Source: Kiritimatiellia bacterium (GTDB lineage Bacteria; Verrucomicrobiota; Kiritimatiellia; SLAD01). From it: a DNA stretch of 11,099 nt. The notes under the pieces are model-generated. The model was not told the DNA's origin. It ran no database searches and saw only the letters and a program-made list of their open reading frames with translations. A program made the translations under genes and the position numbers. Numbering within the stretch: position 1 is the first letter of the stretch; every line of letters begins with the position of its first letter. This document shows positions 1 through 7,467 of this stretch, piece by piece. Location of the stretch: the NCBI GenBank assembly GCA_007126995.1, contig SLAD01000060.1:1-11099 (forward strand). Direction: 5' to 3'.

Positions 1-371
1 AAAGCAAGCGATCTTGCCCGAGTCTTCGAGCTAAAGCCTGTTGCCGTGTAGGTGCGGGCTTTACCATTCGCAAGCGACGCGATTTACAAGGTACGCTGCC
101 AGTCGAGAAAGAGAATGGTTTTGATTACGCGCTGGTGCCGGGGGTGTCCCTGGCGGCAAACGTGAACACTGGAATCGAGCGGAGAACAAGACGCCTGGAG
201 CTTATGCGGAACACGCGGGTCGGCGATTTTTACGGATTACGCTGGGCAAGGGTAACCGCGAGTGCTACAAGTTATCTGTACTGCCTGTTCCGCTTTGCTT
301 AGGCGTTTCGTTGGGGAAAAGTACTTGACGAGATATAGTTAACATGCGGGCAATCATCATGCAGCGAAGAC
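1..371 (+). other. Leader region with an unidentified open frame (3-302)
   Basis: This stretch holds no recognisable gene. One plus-strand frame is open from the left edge (base 3) to a TAG at 300-302, about 99 codons, with no certain start inside the window. Its translation contains a segment reading TLPVEKENGFDYALVPGVSL, which is not obviously random, but the ends are rich in Arg and Cys and match no family I know. A second frame runs from base 1 to a TAG at 49-51. It could be the tail of an upstream gene, a decayed gene, or non-coding DNA. Bases 303-371 are the likely leader of the following operon. Confidence 0.25.
311..339 (+). promoter_or_regulatory. Possible sigma-70-like promoter of the 2-oxoacid oxidoreductase operon
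   Basis: A TATAGT hexamer at 334-339 (five of six matches to the -10 consensus) lies 17 bp after TTGGGG at 311-316, a weak -35 that keeps only TTG. A better -35-like TTGACG at 325-330 is present but has no good -10 at the right distance. The position, about 45 bp before the first start codon, fits. This is pattern matching only. Confidence 0.25.
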
Positions 372-383
372 TTGGAACCAGAC

Positions 384-2228
384 ATGGTTGAGCAACGCCG
401 AGTTACACTGCCTGAGCACACGGTCGAAATCGTTAGTGATTCCGGCGAGGGTGCCCAGACGGCGGGCCAGATATTCGGCTCGTTATCCGCTCGCATGGGC
501 AACGGGATCTGGATGGTAGAGATCATCCCCGCGGAAATTGAACCGCCGTCCCGCTCGTCCGCCGGTGCCAGCGGCAATCGTATCCGTATCGGAACCGAGC
601 CGGTCAACAACATGGGCGACTTGGCGAATGTGGTGGTGGCATTCAACGATCAAGTCCCGTATTCGCGCATCGACGTGGGGGCGTACGGCAGAGGCACCCT
701 CCTGTTTCTGGAATGTAAGTGGGCTACGGATCCGGACGAATCCATCCGTGCGGCGTACGCGAAAGCAATGACCGATTTTCAATCGCATGGCCTGATCGTT
801 CGTGAAATCCCGATGGAAGAAGAGTGTCTGAAACTTGTGCCGGATGCGCGCCGGGGAAAGAACATCTGGGTGCTGGGCCTTCTATGCGGCCTGTACGAGC
901 GGGACATCGAAATTGCCCGCATGTTGGTTACGCGTCGCTTTTCTCCAAAGGGCGAGGCCGTCACCCAAGACAATCTGGATCTCCTGCAGGCGGGTTTTGA
1001 ATGGGCGCGGGCGCATCTCCAGGAATCCTTCCACATACCCGTGCAGCAACATCAGGAGCCGATGGTGGTCATGGACGGAAACATGGCGCTGGGCCTGGGG
1101 GCTATGGCGGCGGGCATCGAAGTCTGTTCGATGTATCCCATCACACCGGCGACTTCGGTAACTCATTTCCTCGCGAGTGTATTCGAGTCCGTGGGTGGCT
1201 TCGTGCACCAGGCCGAGGACGAAATCGCCGCCATCCATTTCGCGTTGGGCGCGTCTTACGCCGGTAAGACCGCGTTGACCGTCACGTCGGGACCGGGGCT
1301 GGCCTTGAAGATGGAGGCGCTCGGCATGGCCGTGATGGCCGAGATTCCGTTGGTGGTTGTCGACGTGCAGCGCGGCGGTCCGGCGACTGGCTTGCCGACG
1401 CGCGTCGAGCAGTCGGACCTGTTGGCCGCATTGTACGGATCACCGGGTGATGTCCCGAAAATCGTGATGGCGCCCGCATCCATCGAGGAGTGTTTCCATT
1501 TCATGGTGACGGCCCGGAAGCTGGCGGAAACGTTTCGCGGCCCGGTCATGGTGTTGAGCGACGCCAATCTGGCGACGGGGGCCCAGATCTTTCCCCGCCC
1601 GAAGGTCAGCGAGGATTGGTTGTCGCCGCCCGTCGACGTGCTGCCGTGGGAGGAGGGGGTGGCGCCGTTCGCCTGGGATCCTGAGACCGGATTGTCTCAA
1701 CGGCCCGTCCCCGGCCAAGAGAGCGGGGAATACGTCCTCACCGGCCTTGCGCACAGTGAACGTAGCCGTATCGCTTACGAGTCGGCTACCAATCAACGCG
1801 GTGCGGAGGCGCGCAGTCGCAAACTTGCTACGTTTGCGCAATCGCTGAAGCCTCCGCTGATACATGGCGACGAAGAAGGCGAATTGTTGGTCATCGGGTG
1901 GGGGTCCACGCGGGGCGCGATTAACGAGGCGGTTCGCCGCGTCCGCCGGGACGGGGCCAAGGTCTCGAACATTCAACTGCGTTTTCTCTCGCCCTTGCAG
2001 CCGGGGCTCAAAGATATCTTTGCGCGATTCGACCGTGTGATGACGGTGGAAATCAATTATAGCGACGCCGCGGAAACGTCGAACGGGCACCGGCGTTACG
2101 CGCAACTCGCTTGGCTGCTCCGCGCTCATACGCTTTGTGAGATTGATTGCTGGTCGCGGGTACCCGGCATTCCGCTGGCGCCGGGCGTGATCGAAAAGGA
2201 ACTCAGACGAAGACTGCACATGGGATAA
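384..2228 (+). CDS. korA: 2-oxoacid:ferredoxin oxidoreductase, fused gamma-alpha subunit (KorA-like)
   Basis: This is the large subunit of a cytoplasmic enzyme that oxidatively decarboxylates a 2-oxoacid, most likely 2-oxoglutarate, to its acyl-CoA and passes electrons to ferredoxin. Numbering from an in-frame TTG at 372, the gamma domain occupies about residues 18-205 and carries SGEGAQTAGQIFG near 24-36. The alpha (pyrimidine-binding) domain begins near 231 with GNMALGLGAMAAG, followed by YPITPATS (255-262), a TSGPG segment and QRGGPATGLPT. A transketolase-C-like domain follows, with GWGSTRG near 508 and a VEIN motif. At about 614 residues it has the usual length of gamma-alpha fusions such as KorA of two-subunit enzymes. 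I prefer ATG 384 over TTG 372; neither has a strong Shine-Dalgarno. The beta subunit follows after 7 nt. Substrate assignment is inferred and other 2-oxoacids are possible. Confidence 0.9.
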   Translation: MVEQRRVTLPEHTVEIVSDSGEGAQTAGQIFGSLSARMGNGIWMVEIIPAEIEPPSRSSAGASGNRIRIGTEPVNNMGDLANVVVAFNDQVPYSRIDVGAYGRGTLLFLECKWATDPDESIRAAYAKAMTDFQSHGLIVREIPMEEECLKLVPDARRGKNIWVLGLLCGLYERDIEIARMLVTRRFSPKGEAVTQDNLDLLQAGFEWARAHLQESFHIPVQQHQEPMVVMDGNMALGLGAMAAGIEVCSMYPITPATSVTHFLASVFESVGGFVHQAEDEIAAIHFALGASYAGKTALTVTSGPGLALKMEALGMAVMAEIPLVVVDVQRGGPATGLPTRVEQSDLLAALYGSPGDVPKIVMAPASIEECFHFMVTARKLAETFRGPVMVLSDANLATGAQIFPRPKVSEDWLSPPVDVLPWEEGVAPFAWDPETGLSQRPVPGQESGEYVLTGLAHSERSRIAYESATNQRGAEARSRKLATFAQSLKPPLIHGDEEGELLVIGWGSTRGAINEAVRRVRRDGAKVSNIQLRFLSPLQPGLKDIFARFDRVMTVEINYSDAAETSNGHRRYAQLAWLLRAHTLCEIDCWSRVPGIPLAPGVIEKELRRRLHMG

Positions 2229-2235
2229 TTGAGCG

Positions 2236-3204
2236 ATGATGTACGGACTGCAAGACGAGGTGTTCGAAGAAGCGGTACCCCGTTGCCTGACACTGAAGGA
2301 TTACGAGGGCGGGGTCCCGCGCTGGTGTCCGGGATGCGGGGACTTGCCCGTCTTAACCGCCCTCCAACGCGTATGCCGAGACGAACAGCTTCCGCCGGAA
2401 AAGACCGTGGTCGTCTCTGGTATCGGCTGTTCCAGTCGTCTCCCGCACTACATGAAGACCTACGGCTATCACGGCCTGCACGGTCGCGCCTTGCCGGTGG
2501 CCTGCGGCATCCGCAGCCGTCGACCGGATCTGCATATCTTTGTGGCGACCGGAGACGGGGATTGCTGCGCGATCGGCACCGCCCACTGGGTTCACGCGAT
2601 CCGCTATAACATGAAGATGACCATCATGTTGATGGATAACAACATCTACGGTCTGACCAAAAAGCAGACCTCTCCGACCACCGCCCGCGGCATCGCGTCC
2701 AACACCCATCGCGGCGGCAACATGCTGCCCGCTTTGGATCCGATCGCGGTTACGTTGGGTATTGCCAACGCCTCCTTTGTGGCGCAGACCGTGGACTGGA
2801 TCGCGCCGCACCTGCATGCGACGTTGCTGGCGGCCCAACGGCATCCGGGTTTGGCGTTCGTCCGTATTCTGCAACGTTGCCCGCACTATATGCCTGATCA
2901 TTTTGACCTCTTGCAGCGTGACCATTCCCGTGTTCTGCTCATGACGCATGCAGACGGTATCGAAGCGGGCGCCGCAGTGCGGAAACTTTTAGAGAATCAG
3001 ACGGAGCATGATCCCGCCAACCTGGCCGAGGCGCGCGTCCTGGCAGAGACACCGGACAAGGTGCCCATCGGTCTGTTCTATCGAAATGAGTCGGCGGTAC
3101 GGTATGATGCGTATGCGCAGCGGGGACTGGCTCTGAGCGCGTCGGAAAAGATTGTGGCGATCGAAAAAGTCTTGGACCGGTACCAGCTACAGGACATACA
3201 GTGA
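2236..3204 (+). CDS. korB: 2-oxoacid:ferredoxin oxidoreductase, beta subunit (KorB-like, TPP and [4Fe-4S])
   Basis: This is the catalytic beta subunit, partner of the preceding gene. It binds thiamine diphosphate and one [4Fe-4S] cluster. The four expected cluster cysteines are present: C31 and C34 in RWCPGCGD, C65 in SGIGCSSR, and C215 in LQRCPHY. The TPP/Mg motif runs from GDGD (107-110) to NN (135-136), followed by IYGLTKKQTSPTT (137-149). The latter, with the stretch around MKTYGYHGLHGRA, is characteristic of the 2-oxoglutarate branch more than the pyruvate branch. At 322 residues it is of usual family length, with a typical C-terminal PIGLFYRNE segment. It starts at tandem ATGs (2236 or 2239) behind a weak GAG-type ribosome site, 7 nt after the alpha stop. 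Its own stop overlaps the next start by four bases, so the three genes form one operon. A separate small ferredoxin-like delta subunit is not encoded beside it. Confidence 0.92.
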   Translation: MMYGLQDEVFEEAVPRCLTLKDYEGGVPRWCPGCGDLPVLTALQRVCRDEQLPPEKTVVVSGIGCSSRLPHYMKTYGYHGLHGRALPVACGIRSRRPDLHIFVATGDGDCCAIGTAHWVHAIRYNMKMTIMLMDNNIYGLTKKQTSPTTARGIASNTHRGGNMLPALDPIAVTLGIANASFVAQTVDWIAPHLHATLLAAQRHPGLAFVRILQRCPHYMPDHFDLLQRDHSRVLLMTHADGIEAGAAVRKLLENQTEHDPANLAEARVLAETPDKVPIGLFYRNESAVRYDAYAQRGLALSASEKIVAIEKVLDRYQLQDIQ

Positions 3205-5411
3205 ACGAGACGGAAGCCATGCCGGTAGAGCGCGTAGGGCGGGTAGCCGAAAAGCCCGGACCAGGAGCCGGAGCTGCAAACATCGAGTTATTGGAGAAGA
3301 CGCTGATGGCGCGCCCTCCGCTCATGCCCGAGGCTGGAGCGGGCGCGGATGCGAAGCAGCGCCAAGCCTTGCGAACATTCCATCTTACGGGCAAACATCC
3401 CGACGCCGAGACAAAGGATGGTTTCTGGCTGCCTGCGTCGCTCACTCCCTGGTTGGATTCCCCTCGCCGGTGGCTGACCTTTCCCGCCCATGACGAATTA
3501 CTCTTGGAGATCGGGTGCCACACGTTGCTCCAGCTCTATTCCGATCGCGTGGCCCGCCACCGCCAAGCGGTCCGTACCGCCTTTTGCGAGGAAGTGCGGG
3601 CGATCGTTCCCGCATTGAGGGATCGGCTGCAACTTGATCAAATGCATTCGCGTGAAGGGGTTGCGCCGGAGAAGATGGCATCGGTCATGGGCGAGGTTGT
3701 TGGTTTGTATCTGGATACGGAATCCCTTGCCAATCGAATACCGGCGCATCGCGGCACCCGGCGCATGGAACCGGAGCGCCGCCGACGGGTCGAAGAAAGC
3801 CTTGCAACGCTCGAACAGTATCTTGAGACGGCGAATGCCGGGCCGGCTTTTGTTCTGGTTCATTCGGACCCGTTGCCGTCAGGGGTGAACCTGTCGCCGG
3901 AGGCGACGGTTCACTGTAGCAACGCCTTCGAGCGGGCGTTGGAACTATTCGACCACGCCGCGAATAAGTTGGCGCGCGTTCTTCGCGCGTTCCGCTTGGC
4001 TCACCTCGAGGTCGAGGGACGATACGAACCGTCGCGTCATGATGAGGCGCTACAGCATTCATTCGTGGCCGACCAGGAATGGTTGTTAGTGAGCGCCGTC
4101 GCCGTTTGGGAAACAGGGAAAGCCGCGGGCGACACGCTCCAGGCCTATCACGCCCTGCTCCGGTCGAGGCGACCCATTCATGTGCTGATCCGTCACGACC
4201 CGATGGGATACGCGGATGATTCGGGCCGGTCGGTTGCCGATCACGAACTGGACCTGCCTTACTTGAGTGTGGCGCACCGGGAAGCCTTTGTCCTGCAGTC
4301 CTCACTCAGCGAGCCGGAGCACCTCCTTCGTGGATTGACCGAAATGGTGAAGACGATCCGGCCCGGCGTGGCGTTTGTCGGCGGACAACCGTGGTCGCAG
4401 GACGACGGCCTGCCTTGGGTGCAGTCGGTGGCCGAGCATCAGGCGCGCGTGTCGCCCTGTTTCCGTTATGACCCGGATGCCGGCGATACATGGGCCGAGT
4501 CTTTCGCGCTCACGCATAATCCGCAGGCGCGTAAAGCCTGGCCGATGTATCCCGTTCGTTATATGGACGGCGACGCGGAAACGGAAATGACCTTGCCGAT
4601 AAGTTATGCGGAATGTGTCGCGTTGAGCCCGTTCGCACGAAAGCAGTTCAGGATTGTCCCTGTCGATGCATGGGGCGAGGATCAGATGGAACTGTCGGAA
4701 TATCTCCAGCGATCTCCACAGGACGGCCGGAATCTGTTGCCGTTCATCTGGGTGGTTGATGAGCAGAATCATCTTCAGCGGGCGATCCTGACACGGGAAT
4801 TGGTCACGGCGTGTCGGGACCGGATGCGTGCGTGGCGGGTGTTTCAGGAACTGGGCGGCATCGAAAATAAGTTTGCGCAACGCGCGGCGGATCGCGCGCG
4901 TGAAGAGGCCCGTAAAGACATTGAGTCGATTCGTGCGGAGCAGCGGTCCGTGGAGGGCATGGATGTGGACCGGGTTCGTCAAGAGGCCATCCAACGCTTG
5001 GTCGCGCGGCTGCTAGGCATGGAGGCGGCGCCTGCAACGGAGAAGGAGTCGAGACCAGAGGAGCTGGCGTCGTCTGCGCCCGTCGCGGGGACACCGCCTG
5101 AAACGGGGAAGGAGGCGAGGCCCGAGGAACCGGCGCCGGTCGCGGACATCGCAGGGAAGGCCGTTGAGGAGCCCTACATTGATACCCCGCTCTGCACGAC
5201 ATGTGACGACTGCATACAGATCAATCCCCGTCTCTTCAAATACAATGAAGACAAGCAGGCGTATATCGCCGATGCCGCGGCCGGCACATTCGCTCAGTTG
5301 GTGAAAGCGGCGATCAAATGTCCCGCCGCGTGTATTCATCCGGGTACTCCGAGGTCCGACGACAAGACCGCCACGCCCGCGCTGGTGGCGCGAGCCGCCG
5401 ATTTCAATTAG
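3201..5411 (+). CDS. Large ferredoxin-fusion protein coupled to KorAB; PFOR-beta-like middle domain, C-terminal [4Fe-4S] ferredoxin
   Basis: A 736-residue protein that I cannot assign to a named enzyme. Seen in the sequence: the C-terminus (about 660-715) is a single-cluster ferredoxin with C665-x2-C668-x2-C671 and C707-P, plus an extra C711. A charged helical stretch (about 555-605) and a Pro/Glu/Ala linker (about 608-658) precede it. The middle (about 290-450) resembles the TPP-binding C-terminal domain of pyruvate:ferredoxin oxidoreductase: LLRSRRPIHVLI, then LQSSLSEPEHLLRG, GVAFVGGQPW and FRYDPD. The GDG and NTGGQ cofactor motifs expected there are absent (SAVAVW and DDSGR stand in their places). 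Residues 1-280 are unassigned. GTG 3201 overlaps the korB TGA as GTGA and has AGGA at 3191-3194, so translation is coupled. By inference it is an electron-accepting or scaffolding subunit of the KorAB complex. No signal peptide or membrane segment is seen. Confidence 0.8.
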   Translation: MNETEAMPVERVGRVAEKPGPGAGAANIELLEKTLMARPPLMPEAGAGADAKQRQALRTFHLTGKHPDAETKDGFWLPASLTPWLDSPRRWLTFPAHDELLLEIGCHTLLQLYSDRVARHRQAVRTAFCEEVRAIVPALRDRLQLDQMHSREGVAPEKMASVMGEVVGLYLDTESLANRIPAHRGTRRMEPERRRRVEESLATLEQYLETANAGPAFVLVHSDPLPSGVNLSPEATVHCSNAFERALELFDHAANKLARVLRAFRLAHLEVEGRYEPSRHDEALQHSFVADQEWLLVSAVAVWETGKAAGDTLQAYHALLRSRRPIHVLIRHDPMGYADDSGRSVADHELDLPYLSVAHREAFVLQSSLSEPEHLLRGLTEMVKTIRPGVAFVGGQPWSQDDGLPWVQSVAEHQARVSPCFRYDPDAGDTWAESFALTHNPQARKAWPMYPVRYMDGDAETEMTLPISYAECVALSPFARKQFRIVPVDAWGEDQMELSEYLQRSPQDGRNLLPFIWVVDEQNHLQRAILTRELVTACRDRMRAWRVFQELGGIENKFAQRAADRAREEARKDIESIRAEQRSVEGMDVDRVRQEAIQRLVARLLGMEAAPATEKESRPEELASSAPVAGTPPETGKEARPEEPAPVADIAGKAVEEPYIDTPLCTTCDDCIQINPRLFKYNEDKQAYIADAAAGTFAQLVKAAIKCPAACIHPGTPRSDDKTATPALVARAADFN
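5037..5129 (+). repeat. In-frame imperfect direct repeat in the ferredoxin linker
   Basis: Two 27-bp copies at 5037-5063 and 5103-5129 match at 22 of 27 bases and lie 66 bp (22 codons) apart in the same frame. They encode TEKESRPEE (613-621) and TGKEARPEE (635-643). They sit in the flexible linker before the ferredoxin domain, so a local duplication has probably lengthened the tether. Confidence 0.6.
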
Positions 5412-5414
5412 GTA

Positions 5415-5441
5415 GCCCGGATGAGCGGGCGGATGGACGGG
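5415..5441. repeat. Small inverted and tandem repeat between convergent genes
   Basis: In the 116-bp gap between the convergent stop codons, GCCCG (5415-5419) and CGGGC (5426-5430) form a perfect 5-bp stem with a 6-nt loop. The same bases form two adjacent 12-mers, CGGATGAGCGGG (5418-5429) and CGGATGGACGGG (5430-5441), which match at 10 of 12 positions. A pyrimidine run follows from 5442 but no T-tract directly follows the stem, so a terminator role is doubtful. The rest of the gap shows nothing. Confidence 0.3.
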
Positions 5442-5527
5442 TTTCTTCTCCGTTAGCCCAAGTTCGTCAGTTTGGTCTTCAGCACAGGAAGATCATGCCT
5501 GCCGTTCATTCAGTCGCTACCGCTGGA

Positions 5528-7327
5528 TTAGGCTTTTTCCAGCCGCGCTTCCAGCGTATTCAACTCGTCCACCAGCTCTTTCGGCATCTTGTCACCGAAT
5601 TTGGCGAAGTGCTGGCGCATATCCTTGATCTCGCCCCGCAAAGCGTTTTCATCCGCGTTGAGCAGCACCTCAAGGTGCTCTGCTGTGATGTTCAAACCTT
5701 TGAGGTCCAGGGATTCCGGTGTCGGCACCAACCCGAATGCCGACTCCTTTGCGGCCGCCACGCCCTGACACCGCTCGAACACCCACTTGAGCACTCGGCT
5801 GTTGTCGCCGAAGCCCGGCCATAGCCACTTTTCTTCAGCATTCTTGCGGAACCAGTTCACGTAAAAGATCTTCGGGAGTTTCGACGCATCCGCCGATTTT
5901 CCGATCTTGACCCAGTGCGCAAAGTAGTCGCCCATGTGATACCCGCAGAACGGCAGCATAGCCATCGGATCACGACGTAGCTTGCCAACCGTGCCGGCCG
6001 CCGCCGCCGTCATTTCCGACGACATGACCGCGCCGAGGAACGTGCCGTGATTCCAATTCCGCGCTTCCGTCGCCAACGGGATCGTTGTGGCACGTCGCCC
6101 GCCGAACAGTATCGCGTCAATCGGGACACCTGCCGGATCTTCCCATTCCTCCGCAATGACCGGGCATTGACGCGCCGGCGTCGTGAAACGCGCGTTGGGG
6201 TGCGCCGCTTTACGACCGCAACTGGGCGTCCACGGACGACGCAACCAATCAAAGACCAACTCCGGCTCTTCCGGTGTCATCTCCTCCCACCATACATCGC
6301 CATCCGGTGTAATTGCGCAGTTGGTGAAAATGCTGTTAGCCGCCAACGTGCGAATGGCGTTCGGATTCGACTCCATACGCGTGCCCGGCGCAACCCCGAA
6401 AAATCCGGCTTCAGGATTAATCGCGTGCAAACGACCGTCGGTGCCGAACTTCATCCAACAAATATCATCGCCCACCGTTTCAACTTTCCAGCCCGATATC
6501 GTCGGCTCAAGCATCGCGAGGTTGGTTTTGCCACAGGCGCTCGGAAACGCGGCGGCGATATGCTTAGCTTCACCTTCCGGCGATGTGATTTTGAGGATGA
6601 GCATGTGCTCCGCCAGCCAACCTTCATCGCGGGCTTGCACCGAAGCGATACGCAACGCATGACACTTCTTCCCGAGCAATGCGTTGCCGCCATAACCAGA
6701 GCCGTAAGACCAAATCTCGCGTGTCTCCGGATAGTGCGTGATGTATTTATGCGAGGCATTGCATGGCCATGGCACGTCCTGCACGTTGGAATCCGTCAGC
6801 GGCGCGCCGACGGAATGAATGCCGCGCACAAAATCCTCGCTGTCGCCCAACACCTCAAGCACCTGCGATCCCATACGCGCCATGATGTGCATATTCACCA
6901 CCACATAAGCGGAATCCGTGATCTCAACGCCGATTTTCGCGATCGGACTGCCAATCGGCCCCATGGAGTAGGGGATCACATACATCGTGCGGCCCTGCAT
7001 GCAACCATCGTACAAGCCGCGCAGTTTCGCCTTCATCTCCTTCGCGTCGGCCCAGTTGTTCGTCGGGCCGGCGTCATCCTTGTTTTCAGAGCAGATAAAG
7101 GTGAACTCCTCCACACGCGCCACATCGGCGGGGTCGGACCGGCAGTAAAAGCTGTTCGGCCGGATTTCATCGTTCAAGCGGATAAAGGTGCCGCCCTTAA
7201 CCAGACTGTTGGTCATCTGATCGTATTCCGCCGGTGAACCATCACACCAAACGATGTCGTCCGGCTTGCACATGCCGGCTACTTCTTGGACCCAGGCGAG
7301 TAGCTTCTGGTTTCTTGTCGCTGTCAT
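5528..7327 (-). CDS. pckG: GTP-dependent phosphoenolpyruvate carboxykinase
   Basis: A cytosolic enzyme (EC 4.1.1.32) interconverting oxaloacetate plus GTP with PEP, CO2 and GDP; it is the gateway to gluconeogenesis, or runs in reverse to fix CO2. The 599-residue length is normal for the GTP family. Diagnostic features are the P-loop FPSACGKTNLAM (261-272) with the hyper-reactive Cys265, the kinase-2 segment GDDICWMKFG (286-295), the substrate segment SGYGGNALLGKKC (210-222), FFGVAPGT (309-316), the HPNARFTTPARQCP segment carrying the nucleotide-contacting Arg, FGGRRATTIPL, and near the C-terminus NWFRKN and LWPGFGDNSRVL with the aromatic guanine-binding residues. ATG 7327 has a strong AAGGAG site six bases away. 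It is the last gene of the minus-strand set, 140 bp after glutamate dehydrogenase, a gap long enough for its own promoter, though I see no convincing one. Confidence 0.97.
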   Translation of the reverse strand: MTATRNQKLLAWVQEVAGMCKPDDIVWCDGSPAEYDQMTNSLVKGGTFIRLNDEIRPNSFYCRSDPADVARVEEFTFICSENKDDAGPTNNWADAKEMKAKLRGLYDGCMQGRTMYVIPYSMGPIGSPIAKIGVEITDSAYVVVNMHIMARMGSQVLEVLGDSEDFVRGIHSVGAPLTDSNVQDVPWPCNASHKYITHYPETREIWSYGSGYGGNALLGKKCHALRIASVQARDEGWLAEHMLILKITSPEGEAKHIAAAFPSACGKTNLAMLEPTISGWKVETVGDDICWMKFGTDGRLHAINPEAGFFGVAPGTRMESNPNAIRTLAANSIFTNCAITPDGDVWWEEMTPEEPELVFDWLRRPWTPSCGRKAAHPNARFTTPARQCPVIAEEWEDPAGVPIDAILFGGRRATTIPLATEARNWNHGTFLGAVMSSEMTAAAAGTVGKLRRDPMAMLPFCGYHMGDYFAHWVKIGKSADASKLPKIFYVNWFRKNAEEKWLWPGFGDNSRVLKWVFERCQGVAAAKESAFGLVPTPESLDLKGLNITAEHLEVLLNADENALRGEIKDMRQHFAKFGDKMPKELVDELNTLEARLEKA

Positions 7328-7467
7328 TTCTTCTCCTTCATGGATGTTGTTTCATCCAGTCCCTGTTGCTTTGATTTGGCCTTTTCTGCAAAACCTCGCA
7401 CTCCGTCAAATCGTGGGGCAGCCCGGCACATAGGGGCGTGCTGATTTGTAAAAGGAACATACGCGGT
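7328..7467 (-). other. Intergenic region between gdh and pckG
   Basis: This 140-bp gap holds the pckG ribosome site and hairpin at its distal end. A TTGACG (7409-7404, minus strand) lacks a fitting -10 hexamer at 16-18 bp. GC-rich short stems near 7413-7444, such as GCAC/GTGC, lack a following T-run, so neither a clear promoter nor a clear terminator can be called. Confidence 0.4.
7333..7358 (-). promoter_or_regulatory. Shine-Dalgarno of pckG preceded by a short hairpin
   Basis: On the minus strand GAAGGAG (7339-7333) precedes the pckG ATG. Just upstream lies a 6-bp inverted repeat, TGGATG and CATCCA (7358-7353 and 7346-7341), with loop AAACAA. The hairpin ends two bases before the Shine-Dalgarno, so it could influence ribosome access or mark a small operator. 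Role inferred. Confidence 0.4.

Noticed and set aside
325..330. TTGACG as the -35 box of the korA promoter
   Set aside because: No acceptable -10 hexamer occurs 16-18 bp downstream; TATAGT lies only 3 bp away.
1440..2219. 259-codon minus-strand open frame antisense to korA
   Set aside because: Explained by codon bias of korA on the opposite strand; no recognisable motif.
5412..5527. Bidirectional terminator between the convergent operons
   Set aside because: The only stem (5415-5430) has 5 bp and no adjacent T-tract in either direction; recorded as a repeat only.
6047..7237. 396-codon plus-strand open frame antisense to pckG
   Set aside because: It lies wholly inside a well-supported PEP carboxykinase, is rich in Arg and His as expected of a GC-rich antisense frame, and shows no family motif or ribosome site.
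7413..7444. GC-rich stems after glutamate dehydrogenase as a rho-independent terminator
   Set aside because: The stems are short and no T-run follows on the minus strand, so termination cannot be claimed.
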